The notes: generated by a model not told the origin, from the sequence alone. A stretch of DNA of 8,871 nt from an uncultured Bacteroidales bacterium (GCA_903873355.1 CAIQOG010000035.1:1-8871), one strand, 5' to 3'; counted from the stretch's first letter, positions 1 through 7,088 are shown. Numbers and translations: made by a program.

Positions 1-851
1 GGAACGATTTTAACTCCATTGTATTCTACTTCGTCGATACGAGCCATACCAATGTTCTGAATTACTCGTAAATGAGTCAGATATTCTTGCCCGAAAGTCA
101 TCCAGAAACGAGCACGTTTGATAGTCGGGAAGTTTTTCACCAACGATTCAAGTTCCTCGTGGTAAATAACATAGGATTCTTTTGGGCCAATTTCGGGATA
201 ATTCAACGGTTTATGAATTTCGTGTGGTTCTGTTTCAACCCATTCGCCATTTTCCCAGTATTTTCCGCGTTGTGAAACCTCGCGAATGTTGATTTCCGGA
301 TTGAAATTAGTGGCAAATGCTTTTCCATGGTCACCGGCATTGCAATCCACAATATCTAAGTAGTGAATTTCGTCGAAATAATGTTTCGCTGCATAAGCCG
401 TATAAATACTGGTTACTCCGGGATCAAATCCGCAACCGAGAATAGCAGTCAAACCTGCCTTTTCAAATTTTTCTTTATAAGCCCATTGCCAGCTATATTC
501 GAAATGTGCTTCGTCCTTTGGCTCGTAATTGGCAGTATCCATATAGTTTACACCCGCTTCCAGACAAGCATCCATGATGGTCAAATCCTGATATGGAAGA
601 GCCACATTGATAACCAGTTCCGGTTTATAGTCGTTTAGAAGAGCTACCAACTCAGGTACAATGTCAGCATCAACCTGAGCAGTCTTAACTTCTACGTTGT
701 AACGTACTTTAACGTCAGCAGCAATCACGTCGCATTTTGATTTGGTGCGACTTGCCAACATGATTTCAGTAAATACATCCGGATTCTGAGCCACTTTATG
801 AACTACAACGGTTCCAACACCTCCTGCACCGATAATCAATACTTTTCCCAT
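1..851 (-). CDS. Carboxynorspermidine synthase (saccharopine dehydrogenase family), C-terminus cut by window edge
   Basis: This enzyme would reductively condense putrescine (or diaminopropane) with L-aspartate semialdehyde using NADPH, giving carboxyspermidine (carboxynorspermidine), in cytosolic polyamine synthesis. 283 codons are visible; the family is usually about 400 residues, so roughly the last third lies beyond base 1. The N-terminus is a Rossmann fold beginning MGKVLIIGAGGVG (nucleotide-binding GxGGVG at about residues 8-13), followed by SRTKSKCD at 35-41. The segment GCGFDPGVTSIYTAYAAKHYFDE at about 139-161 is characteristic of the carboxynorspermidine/saccharopine reductase group, as is DCNAGDHG at 169-176. 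The start at 851 places the dinucleotide-binding strand at the very N-terminus, as in relatives. It lies 70 bases downstream of queC on the same strand but has its own -7 element, so it is probably transcribed separately. The nearby aguA and aguB favour the polyamine role over lysine metabolism (saccharopine dehydrogenase), the main alternative. Confidence 0.88.
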   Translation of the reverse strand, partial: MGKVLIIGAGGVGTVVVHKVAQNPDVFTEIMLASRTKSKCDVIAADVKVRYNVEVKTAQVDADIVPELVALLNDYKPELVINVALPYQDLTIMDACLEAGVNYMDTANYEPKDEAHFEYSWQWAYKEKFEKAGLTAILGCGFDPGVTSIYTAYAAKHYFDEIHYLDIVDCNAGDHGKAFATNFNPEINIREVSQRGKYWENGEWVETEPHEIHKPLNYPEIGPKESYVIYHEELESLVKNFPTIKRARFWMTFGQEYLTHLRVIQNIGMARIDEVEYNGVKIV

Positions 852-884
852 TCTGTGTTTTATTTATAAATTGTTTTGGAAATG

Positions 885-892
885 CAAAAATA
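885..892 (-). promoter_or_regulatory. Putative -7 element for the carboxynorspermidine synthase gene
   Basis: On the minus strand this reads TATTTTTG, matching the Bacteroidota primary sigma -7 consensus TAnnTTTG exactly. It ends 33 bases before the ATG at 851. I see no convincing TTTG-like -33 box at the usual 19-21 base spacing, so the call rests on the -7 match and on the position in the 70-base gap after queC. Confidence 0.5.
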
Positions 893-921
893 ACTATTTT
901 TTGATGAATCTGGTAAGAATT

Positions 922-1566
922 TTAATGCAGATACACTGTCGGATCAAAACCGGCCAATCCTTCTTTGCGTTCCGTGCAGGTTCCACAGGTTCCGCAATGC
1001 GTTTCCTGGCCGTTATAACACGAATAGGTATCTTCAAACGGAACGCCTATTTCCTTCCCTATCAAAGCTATTTCACGCTTGGAAAGATTGGTGTAAGGTG
1101 CCATGATTTCGCAATGATTGTACGTTCCCAGACTAATCGCCCGACTCATGGTTTGAATAAATTCTTCGCGACAATCCGGATAGATGGCATGATCGCCGGC
1201 ATGATTCGAAATCATAAGTTTATCACAGCCAATACTTTCGGCAATTCCGGCAGCAATACTCAACATAATTCCGTTACGAAACGGAACAACCGTTTTAATC
1301 ATATTCTGATCTTCGTAATGACCGTTTGGAATTTCACCTCCCGATTGCAGCAAATCAGACACAAAACCCATTTTATTCATATCAAGGTCAATAACATGAT
1401 GTTCGATGCCCAGCGCTTCACAATTTCTGTTTGCATATTCAATTTCCCGCAGATTATGCTTTGAACCATAATTGAATGTGAGTGCCAGGCGAATGCGGTC
1501 GGAATGCTCATAAAGTGCCACCGAACTGTCCATTCCACCTGAATATAAAATTACAATATCCTTCAT
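922..1566 (-). CDS. queC: 7-cyano-7-deazaguanine synthase QueC
   Basis: QueC converts 7-carboxy-7-deazaguanine to preQ0 using ATP and ammonia, a step in queuosine tRNA modification in the cytosol. The protein has 214 residues, close to the family's usual 220 or so. The N-terminal PP-loop nucleotide-binding motif SGGMDS is at residues 9-14. The central VVPFRNGIMLSIAAGIAE at about 93-110 and SNHAGDHAIYPDCR at 120-133 are typical of QueC. The zinc site is complete: Cys183, Cys191, Cys194 and Cys197 in the CYNGQETHCGTCGTC segment. The frame stays open upstream to about 1725, but that extension runs into aguA and has no QueC similarity; the start at 1566 puts the PP-loop near the N-terminus as in relatives and follows a -7 element by 19 bases. 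No other queuosine gene is in the window. It is divergent from aguA, with which it shares an 84-base promoter region but no evident pathway. Confidence 0.96.
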   Translation of the reverse strand: MKDIVILYSGGMDSSVALYEHSDRIRLALTFNYGSKHNLREIEYANRNCEALGIEHHVIDLDMNKMGFVSDLLQSGGEIPNGHYEDQNMIKTVVPFRNGIMLSIAAGIAESIGCDKLMISNHAGDHAIYPDCREEFIQTMSRAISLGTYNHCEIMAPYTNLSKREIALIGKEIGVPFEDTYSCYNGQETHCGTCGTCTERKEGLAGFDPTVYLH

Positions 1567-1585
1567 TATTTGTTGTTTTGGGCTG

Positions 1586-1593
1586 CAAAAATA
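1586..1593 (-). promoter_or_regulatory. Putative -7 element for queC
   Basis: The minus strand reads TATTTTTG, an exact match to TAnnTTTG, ending 19 bases before the queC ATG. This implies a short leader of roughly 12-16 bases. A -33 box is not clear; TCTG at about 1616-1619 is one mismatch from TTTG but its spacing of 22 is slightly long. A small palindrome abuts the element on its upstream side. Confidence 0.5.
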
Positions 1594-1608
1594 CTCAAAA
1601 GCTTTGAG
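1594..1608. repeat. Short inverted repeat between the divergent queC and aguA promoters
   Basis: CTCAAA-AGC-TTTGAG: perfect 6-base arms around a 3-base centre. It directly abuts the queC -7 element, inside its -7/-33 spacer, and lies 27 bases upstream of the aguA -7 element, so a protein bound here could affect both genes. The arms are short enough to occur by chance in AT-rich DNA; operator function is inference only. Confidence 0.3.
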
Positions 1609-1634
1609 AATTAAGCAGACAAGTATTTTTTTTG

Positions 1635-1642
1635 TATTTTTG
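1635..1642 (+). promoter_or_regulatory. Putative -7 element for the aguA-aguB operon, very close to the start codon
   Basis: TATTTTTG matches TAnnTTTG exactly and is followed by CAAAAGAA and then the aguA ATG at 1651. With the usual start site a few bases after the element, the mRNA leader would be only about 3-6 bases. There is no clear -33 TTTG at normal spacing; TTTG at 1603-1606 is too far away. Confidence 0.5.
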
Positions 1643-1650
1643 CAAAAGAA

Positions 1651-2679
1651 ATGAAAACACCTCAAACAAAAATACTTCCCGCCGAATGGGCTGAACAGGA
1701 ATTTGTTCAACTTACCTGGCCACATTCCGAAACCGATTGGGCTGAAATGCTCGATGAGGTTAATGAATGTTTTGTAAACATTGCCAAAGCCATTCTCCGA
1801 TTTGAGAAACTACTAATTGTGTGTGTGGATGCCGAGGAAGTGGAATGTTTCTTTACAGAAGAGGAACTGGAAAAAATTACATTTGCAGAAATGCCAACCA
1901 ACGATTCCTGGGCGCGTGATCACGGCGGAATTACAGTTTTTGAAGATGATAAACCGGTGGTTTACGATTTTACTTTTAATGGTTGGGGAATGAAATTTGC
2001 AGCTAATTATGATAATCTGATTACCCGGAAACTGTATATGGCAGGAATTTTTGGCGATTCAGGTCACCGAAACTGTTATGACTTTACTCTGGAAGGTGGT
2101 AGCATAGAATCTGATGGTGAAGGAACCTTGCTGACAACAGCTGAATGCTTACTTTCCGACAACCGAAACAATCTGTCCGAAGATGATATTGAAGAAAAAT
2201 TGAAAGATTATTTTGGGCTGAAACAGGTTTTATGGTTGGAGCATGGTTATCTTGCCGGAGATGATACTGACAGTCATGTGGATACATTAGTACGACTTTG
2301 CGATAGAAGTACTATGGCTTATGTCAGATGTGAAGATGAAACGGACGAGCATTTTCTTGAATTAAAGAAAATGAAAAAGGAACTTCGGAAATTTAAAACT
2401 CCGGAAGGAAGATATTACAGGCTTATTCCACTTCCAATGGCCGATGAAGTTTATTATGAAGGTGAACGACTTCCGGCAACTTATGCTAATTTTTTGATTA
2501 TTAACGGAGCAGTATTAATGCCAACTTATAATTCTCCAAAAGATGAGATTGCAAAAGAACAGTTGCAAAAGGCTTTTCCTGACAGAGAAATTATTGGTAT
2601 AAATTGTAATGCTTTGATCAAGCAGCACGGCTCGCTTCACTGTGTAACAATGCAATATCCAAAACAGACATTAGAATAA
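1651..2679 (+). CDS. aguA: Agmatine deiminase
   Basis: The enzyme hydrolyses agmatine to N-carbamoylputrescine and ammonia, the first step from agmatine to putrescine, in the cytosol. The 342-residue protein has the full peptidyl-arginine deiminase-type (PAD_porph) fold signature: VQLTWPHSETDW near the N-terminus (19-30), NDSWARDHGG at 84-93 with the conserved Asp90, EGGSIESDGEG at 148-158, WLEHGYLAGDDTDSHVDT at 195-212 with the catalytic-type His209, and the nucleophile Cys331 in KQHGSLHCVTMQ near the C-terminus. The length fits agmatine deiminases (about 340-370) and not the longer secreted Porphyromonas peptidylarginine deiminase; there is no signal peptide. The next Met is residue 33, past the conserved N-terminal block, which supports the start at 1651. 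It is followed after 35 bases by aguB, whose product takes the next step, strongly supporting the assignment. The leader seems nearly absent. Confidence 0.95.
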   Translation: MKTPQTKILPAEWAEQEFVQLTWPHSETDWAEMLDEVNECFVNIAKAILRFEKLLIVCVDAEEVECFFTEEELEKITFAEMPTNDSWARDHGGITVFEDDKPVVYDFTFNGWGMKFAANYDNLITRKLYMAGIFGDSGHRNCYDFTLEGGSIESDGEGTLLTTAECLLSDNRNNLSEDDIEEKLKDYFGLKQVLWLEHGYLAGDDTDSHVDTLVRLCDRSTMAYVRCEDETDEHFLELKKMKKELRKFKTPEGRYYRLIPLPMADEVYYEGERLPATYANFLIINGAVLMPTYNSPKDEIAKEQLQKAFPDREIIGINCNALIKQHGSLHCVTMQYPKQTLE

Positions 2680-2700
2680 AGAGCCAAGAACAAAGACTTT

Positions 2701-2713
2701 AATTAGACTAATT
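2701..2713. repeat. Small palindrome immediately before aguB
   Basis: AATTAG-A-CTAATT, with perfect 6-base arms and a 1-base centre, ends two bases before the aguB ATG within the 35-base aguA-aguB gap. Such AT-rich symmetry could be chance, a protein site, or a weak RNA fold covering the ribosome landing area. No SD-like purine run stands between it and the ATG. Confidence 0.25.
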
Positions 2714-2714
2714 T

Positions 2715-3593
2715 ATGAAAGTAGCATTAATTCAACAATCCAACATAGCTGACCGCAATGAAAATATTGCCAAACTGGAGAAAAACATACGCTCTTGTGT
2801 ATCACAAGGTGCTGAATTAATTATTTTACAGGAGCTGCATAACGGTTTGTATTTCTGTCAGACTGAAGATCCATCGGTATTTGAACAGGCTGAAAGTATT
2901 CCGGGACCTTCAACTGATTCTTTCGGAAAACTGGCCAAAGAATTGGGAGTTGTGATTATCCTTTCGTTGTTCGAAAAACGTGCTGCCGGCTTGTATCACA
3001 ACACGGCTGTAGTAATTGAAAAAGATGGAACTATCGCCGGCAAATACCGTAAAATGCATATTCCTGACGACCCTGCTTATTACGAAAAATTCTATTTTAC
3101 GCCCGGCGATTTGGGTTTTGAACCTATCCAGACTTCCATAGGAAAACTCGGCGTTTTGGTTTGTTGGGATCAATGGTATCCTGAAGCAGCGCGTCTGATG
3201 GCTATGGCCGGAGCGGAATTATTGATTTACCCGACCGCTATTGGTTGGGAAAGTTCTGACACCGACGAAGAAAAACAAAGACAAAAAGACGCGTGGGTTA
3301 CAGTTCAGCGTGGTCATGCAGTAGCTAATGGACTTCATGTGTTATCCTGCAACCGAACAGGATATGAACCTGATCCTTCGGGAGTTACAAACGGAATTCA
3401 GTTTTGGGGAAATAGTTTCGCGGCAGGACCACAAGGTGAGATTATTGTTCAGGCTTCGAATAAAAATGAAGAAAATCTGGTACTGGACATTGATATGAAA
3501 CGGTCAGAAACCGTACGCCGCATGTGGCCTTTTTTTCGTGACCGTAGAATTGACAGTTTCGGTGAACTTACCAAGCGCTGGCTGGAAGAATAA
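2715..3593 (+). CDS. aguB: N-carbamoylputrescine amidase
   Basis: This nitrilase-superfamily amidase hydrolyses N-carbamoylputrescine to putrescine, CO2 and ammonia, completing the agmatine route begun by AguA. The 292 residues match the family length (about 290-300). The Glu-Lys-Cys triad is visible: Glu40 in LQELHNG, Lys113 in GKYRKMHIPDDP, and the nucleophile Cys150 in GVLVCWDQWYPEAAR. Further family landmarks are ELIILQELHNGLYFCQ (34-49), YHNTAVVIEKDG (94-105), FYFTPGDLGF (126-135) and NSFAAGPQGEI near the C-terminus, where the asparagine-rich loop GIQFWGNSF precedes it. No signal peptide is present, so it is cytosolic. It sits 35 bases after aguA and is probably cotranscribed. Its stop codon TAA directly abuts the stop of the convergent NAD(P)-binding gene. 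Other nitrilase-family amidases are the alternative, but the aguA neighbour makes this unlikely. Confidence 0.95.
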   Translation: MKVALIQQSNIADRNENIAKLEKNIRSCVSQGAELIILQELHNGLYFCQTEDPSVFEQAESIPGPSTDSFGKLAKELGVVIILSLFEKRAAGLYHNTAVVIEKDGTIAGKYRKMHIPDDPAYYEKFYFTPGDLGFEPIQTSIGKLGVLVCWDQWYPEAARLMAMAGAELLIYPTAIGWESSDTDEEKQRQKDAWVTVQRGHAVANGLHVLSCNRTGYEPDPSGVTNGIQFWGNSFAAGPQGEIIVQASNKNEENLVLDIDMKRSETVRRMWPFFRDRRIDSFGELTKRWLEE

Positions 3594-4226
3594 CTACCTC
3601 TCAAACAGCCAGGCTGCTTTTTTTATATAAGTGGAATCTTCCAACTGACCTAGCATAAAAGCAGCTACATCCGCTCTTGAAATACTGGTTTTACCTTGTT
3701 TAAAGGCTTCAGTTCCATGATTGACAGCACCCGTCAATGGCCCATCGTTCAATCCTCCCGGACGCACTAATGTCCAATGCAACTTACTGTTTATAATATG
3801 TTGCTCGTTTAGATTATGGTCGGCAAGTGGTACCCGAAGCATTAAATCTACAATAAAGAAACGCAACACAGCCGGCATAAGTTTCTTACTGTCGCCAGCT
3901 CCGAAACTCGATAAATAGATAAATCGTGGAACAACTTCCTGCTCTGCTACCTTAACGATATTATCAATTCCAGACACAAGTTCAGGTGAACGCTTTGTGA
4001 GTGAATTTCCTCCAAGTGTAGAAAAACATGCATCAGCACCTACAATTGCATCTTTAATTTTGAGTTTTTCATCCAGATTTCCTACAACAATTTTCAAATT
4101 AGGGTTTTGAATATTTACTGCGTTAGGGTTTCGAACATAAACAGTTACCTGATATCCTTTAGCAAGTGCCTGTTCTGTAAGTAATTTACCGGTTTTACCG
4201 GTTGCTCCGAAAATAACAATTTTCAT
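3594..4226 (-). CDS. NAD(P)-binding atypical short-chain dehydrogenase-like protein (NmrA/YwnB type)
   Basis: This is a 210-residue single-domain Rossmann-fold protein. The N-terminus MKIVIFGATGKTG carries the GATGxTG nucleotide-binding motif at residues 7-13, and VRNP at 31-34 suits an NADP-binding loop. RFIYLSSFGAG at 101-111 occupies the position of the catalytic Ser region, and HWTLVRPGGLNDGP at 150-163 and ISRADVAAFML at 182-192 are typical of the PF13460-type NAD(P)H-binding group, which includes flavin reductase/biliverdin reductase B-like proteins and bacterial YwnB-like proteins. There is no canonical YxxxK active site, so the substrate cannot be predicted; roles in quinone or flavin reduction or in redox sensing are possible. 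It is encoded alone and convergent to aguB, with stop codons touching. No functional link to the polyamine genes is evident. The start at 4226 puts the first beta strand at residue 2, as expected. Confidence 0.85.
   Translation of the reverse strand: MKIVIFGATGKTGKLLTEQALAKGYQVTVYVRNPNAVNIQNPNLKIVVGNLDEKLKIKDAIVGADACFSTLGGNSLTKRSPELVSGIDNIVKVAEQEVVPRFIYLSSFGAGDSKKLMPAVLRFFIVDLMLRVPLADHNLNEQHIINSKLHWTLVRPGGLNDGPLTGAVNHGTEAFKQGKTSISRADVAAFMLGQLEDSTYIKKAAWLFER
3606..3624 (+). terminator. Weak hairpin plus T-run, possible aguAB terminator inside the opposite gene
   Basis: CAGC-CAG-GCTG is followed after one C by seven T residues (3618-3624), starting 12 bases after the aguB stop. The stem is only 4 base pairs with a 3-base loop, which is weak for an intrinsic terminator, although flanking A residues can pair with the first T residues past a mismatch. 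It lies in the last codons (KKAAW region) of the convergent gene, so it doubles as coding sequence. Confidence 0.4.
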
Positions 4227-4248
4227 AAACTTGTCTTTAAATTATATA

Positions 4249-4263
4249 CACATAAAACATGTG
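4249..4263. repeat. Short inverted repeat upstream of the NAD(P)-binding gene
   Basis: CACAT-AAAAC-ATGTG, with perfect 5-base arms, lies 22 bases upstream of the ATG at 4226 on the minus strand, next to an AT-rich stretch (TATAATTT on the minus strand) that could be a poor -7 element. The position would suit an operator, but the arms are short and chance is a real possibility. Confidence 0.25.
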
Positions 4264-4292
4264 CTGATGGCAAAAGGTTTAATCCCTAGAAT

Positions 4293-4326
4293 AAAAAAAG
4301 AAGAACCATATCTGATTCTTCTTTTT
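4293..4326 (-). terminator. Intrinsic terminator of the glycosyltransferase-UPF0104-C69 operon
   Basis: On the minus strand, AAAAAGAAGAA and TTCTTCTTTTT form a perfect 11-base-pair AT-rich stem (4295-4305 with 4316-4326) around a 10-base loop, and the 3' arm continues into a run of seven T residues. It begins five bases after the C69 peptidase stop codon. Because both arms end in A/T tracts it could also work on the plus strand, but no plus-strand gene ends here. Confidence 0.8.
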
Positions 4327-4331
4327 AATTT

Positions 4332-5978
4332 TCATTTTCTGTTCTTCATTTCCTCTGCGGATTTCACCTTGAATCCGGGATATTCTTTAATCATTTTTCG
4401 AAGGAATTCTTCAGGATATCCGGCACGAATAATTGTTGTAGGTATTTTATATTCATTTTGGACAAACTTACCATCTTTTTCTTTCTTGATATTGCCATCC
4501 ATGTATTTCATCAGCAGATACTCACCCAGTTTCTTCCAGGCTGCAGTTGAATTCTCGGCTTGTGTTACACTGAATTCAGTGAGAAAAACCCGCGCTTCAG
4601 CTTCCTGCATTCCAATTGCCACTTTATCAATTGCTGGTACTAATGCATTAAAATCGCCTTCCCATTTAGCCTGTACTTTTTTAATGTCAGCCGACATGTA
4701 GGAATACTTGCTATAGGCATAGTTAGCAACCCAATTATACGTCCAGAATGCTGAAGTTGAAGAATATTCCAGCAAACTTCCATTATCCTGACGGAAACAT
4801 TCAGGCACCCGGTTTATCCCACAATACATTGGGACATAAAGACTTGTAGCTGCATCATCAACCCCAAACCAAAGAATTCCGCCAATATAATCGGGCATCC
4901 AACTGCGCATTTGAGCTATAAATGTGAAACCGGTTTGTTGAGTTGCTGTTGGGCGCTCATTAACATACTCCACACTATCAACCTTGAAAGTCAGTGGACT
5001 GCAACGCAATTTACTGCCAAAAGGTCCGGCAGCAATGCCCTTGGTCATATCAAATTCAGTACCTTCATACTGGTCTCGCATACAATCTTTCAACCTTTGT
5101 GCTGTGAGTTTAATGGCTGGTTTTATCCAAAGGGGCATACGTTCCACGGTTTCACCTTTAATATATGAAATGTATTTTTCAATAGACGGGTCGAATTTTC
5201 TGAAAAAAGCCCACACACGAGCTTCACATGCACGTAAAGCAACATAGTCAAGAGGTGCATATGTATCTGAAAAACTAAAATCCTTATTTCTCCCTTTGAA
5301 AAAGCCTTTTTCGCGGGCAAACGCTATCACATCTTCCGAATAAAGACAAACATTTTTATCGTCATAAGGAAAAGTGGTGATTCGAGCCTGATTAGCGTGT
5401 GCCGAAATACAATCGTCAGGAATTCGTTGTGCAACCCAATTTGCCCCTTTGTTATGTGCCCCTTTTCCTACCATTTCCATAATCCAAACCTCATTCGGAT
5501 CAGCAATCGAAAATGATTCTCCTTCGCTGTAATAACCATATTCTGCAACTAAATCCGTCATCACTTTTATAGCTTCACGGGCTGTCTTTGCTCGTTGCAG
5601 GGTTATATAAATCAAGCTTCCATAATCAAGAATAGCCGTTGAATCAACCAATTCTTCACGACCTCCAAAAGTTGTTTCACCAATGCTAAGCTGATGTTCA
5701 TTCATATTTCCAACAACCGAATAGGTGTGTTCAACCTGTTTAATTTTACCAAGATATTTACCGGTATCCCATTCGTGAATATCGAGCATGGTACCGGGAG
5801 TATAATTAGCTGCAGGATAATAATATAATGCTCCAAAAAGAAAATATGAATCAGCATTATACGAAATCAACGTAGAACCATCGAGAGTAGCAGCTTTACC
5901 CACCAAAAAATTGGTACAGGAAAATCCGACATTGGCCGAAAATATAAGTGAAAGTAATATGAATATTTTCTTAATCAT
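4332..5978 (-). CDS. Secreted C69 family peptidase (dipeptidase, N-terminal-nucleophile hydrolase)
   Basis: This is a 548-residue exported peptidase of family C69 (PepD-like), an Ntn hydrolase that typically releases amino acids from dipeptides. The N-terminus MIKKIFILLSLIFSANVGFS is a signal peptide with a short basic start and hydrophobic core, followed at once by Cys21 in CTNFLVGKAATLDGSTLISYNADS (21-44), the C69 active-site block. Cleavage before Cys21 would both export the protein and expose the catalytic N-terminal cysteine. Further family motifs are NEHQLSIGETTFGGR (93-107), YGSLIYITLQRAKTAREAI (119-137) and the ADPNEVWIMEMVGKG region (159-173). The sequence before the cysteine, GFS, lacks the hydrophobic residue at -3 expected of a lipobox, so a lipoprotein is less likely but not excluded. 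The C-terminal 150 residues extend beyond the core catalytic domain. It is the last gene of its operon, 21 bases after the UPF0104 gene and before a strong terminator; substrate and location (periplasm or outside) are inferred. Confidence 0.92.
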   Translation of the reverse strand: MIKKIFILLSLIFSANVGFSCTNFLVGKAATLDGSTLISYNADSYFLFGALYYYPAANYTPGTMLDIHEWDTGKYLGKIKQVEHTYSVVGNMNEHQLSIGETTFGGREELVDSTAILDYGSLIYITLQRAKTAREAIKVMTDLVAEYGYYSEGESFSIADPNEVWIMEMVGKGAHNKGANWVAQRIPDDCISAHANQARITTFPYDDKNVCLYSEDVIAFAREKGFFKGRNKDFSFSDTYAPLDYVALRACEARVWAFFRKFDPSIEKYISYIKGETVERMPLWIKPAIKLTAQRLKDCMRDQYEGTEFDMTKGIAAGPFGSKLRCSPLTFKVDSVEYVNERPTATQQTGFTFIAQMRSWMPDYIGGILWFGVDDAATSLYVPMYCGINRVPECFRQDNGSLLEYSSTSAFWTYNWVANYAYSKYSYMSADIKKVQAKWEGDFNALVPAIDKVAIGMQEAEARVFLTEFSVTQAENSTAAWKKLGEYLLMKYMDGNIKKEKDGKFVQNEYKIPTTIIRAGYPEEFLRKMIKEYPGFKVKSAEEMKNRK

Positions 5979-5999
5979 ACGAAAAAACAGAGGGTTTAT

Positions 6000-7088
6000 T
6001 TATTTGTCATCAGTAACATGAGCCTGTGAAAACTCAGAATTACTTTTACCAAATGATTTCTTTATCCAGTTTGGAATAACGAGCATTCCCAACAACAGAT
6101 ACAAATAATAACTTATCATTCGCCAGATTAAAGTTACAAAAATAACATCGCTCGCAGTAGAAAAAACATCGCTGTAATACTCTTTAAATGCATATTCGGT
6201 AACTCCGCTCCCGCCCGGCGTCGGACTCACAACCATATACACCCAAAGAATAAGCTGCCGTGCAAAAACAACTAAGTGATTGATATACTCATGGCTAAAA
6301 GCCATAAACACAGCATTTACGACCAAAAAACGTGCCGTCCAGGTAAGTAATGTTGTTGCAAAAGCTTTTATCCAAAACCAATATGAACGATTACCGATAT
6401 CCTTTGAAGCAAATATGAGGTTGCTTGTCATCACATCTACGTTTGAATACCAACGTCGCAATACCGGGAGTTTAAATAAGGTCAGCATGATATGTCGAAT
6501 CCAGCTTGGACGACGGAAAATTCCTATAAACATTATGCTTGTCCACACTAGCCTTGTAATATACAAACTTGTAAAAACGACTGCAAAGGTAGAAACAATA
6601 ACTGATGATGAATTAAAAAGCTCTTTCAGCGGAATAAATAAAAATATCAGGGGGCATACCACTAAAAAGAAAAGTTCATCCAAAAACAGATTTACAAACA
6701 TGATAGTTGTGCTGCGTCCGGCATTAATACCTTCCTTTATCAGAAAAATAACAACCAGGCTTGAGCCACCAACTACTGCCGGTGTTACCGCCGAAGTAAA
6801 TTCGCTCAAAACATTAATGTGAAAAGCCTGTTTCCAAGACAGATCTTTGTCTGTGAGCAATCTGAACCTCCAAATCATTCCAAAATCACGCATCATCATC
6901 AACACAAATGCCAGCATGATAAATAGCGCACTGGTAAGTGTAAAATTGAATGTAAAAGCCGTTGCTTTAAACTCATCCATAAAAAGCCAACCTATTACAA
7001 ATAAACCAAGTAAGACAGGAATTAAAACCTGATAAATTTTATATGGTTTGGAAACTTTTTTGTCAGTCGTCTGTGTTATATCTTCCAT
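6000..7088 (-). CDS. UPF0104/YbhN-type integral membrane protein (LPG synthase transmembrane-like, flippase-like)
   Basis: A 362-residue inner-membrane protein with about eight hydrophobic segments, roughly at residues 18-36, 49-66, 97-117, 129-154, 162-190, 237-264, 273-289 and 314-339. The signature SPTPGGSGVTEYAF at 288-301 and the later LIWRMISYYLYLLLG (320-334) are diagnostic of the UPF0104 family, which is related to the transmembrane half of lysylphosphatidylglycerol synthase (MprF). The catalytic cytoplasmic aminoacyl-transferase domain of MprF is absent, leaving only the membrane unit, which in other members is proposed to move or help synthesise lipids. The TPAVVGGSSL stretch at 102-111 is another conserved loop. 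Its start overlaps the end of the glycosyltransferase gene by 13 bases, so the two are translationally coupled, suggesting action on a glycosylated lipid. The substrate is unknown. No alternative start occurs before residue 37, inside or after the first membrane segment. Confidence 0.88.
   Translation of the reverse strand: MEDITQTTDKKVSKPYKIYQVLIPVLLGLFVIGWLFMDEFKATAFTFNFTLTSALFIMLAFVLMMMRDFGMIWRFRLLTDKDLSWKQAFHINVLSEFTSAVTPAVVGGSSLVVIFLIKEGINAGRSTTIMFVNLFLDELFFLVVCPLIFLFIPLKELFNSSSVIVSTFAVVFTSLYITRLVWTSIMFIGIFRRPSWIRHIMLTLFKLPVLRRWYSNVDVMTSNLIFASKDIGNRSYWFWIKAFATTLLTWTARFLVVNAVFMAFSHEYINHLVVFARQLILWVYMVVSPTPGGSGVTEYAFKEYYSDVFSTASDVIFVTLIWRMISYYLYLLLGMLVIPNWIKKSFGKSNSEFSQAHVTDDK

Noticed and set aside
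871..1464. 197-codon plus-strand open frame opposite queC
   Set aside because: It is antisense to an unmistakable queC and its translation shows no recognisable domain; it exists because the opposite strand lacks stops in that register.
1567..1725. N-terminal extension of queC by 53 codons
   Set aside because: It would overlap aguA and place the -7 element inside coding sequence; QueC proteins begin close to the SGGMDS loop, as with the start at 1566.
4231..4701. 156-codon plus-strand open frame across the terminator and the C69 gene end
   Set aside because: It runs through an obvious hairpin terminator and is antisense to the conserved C69 peptidase; no domain is seen.
6280..6822. 180-codon plus-strand open frame opposite the UPF0104 gene
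   Set aside because: It is antisense to a clear membrane protein gene, and the translation has no membrane or domain pattern of its own.
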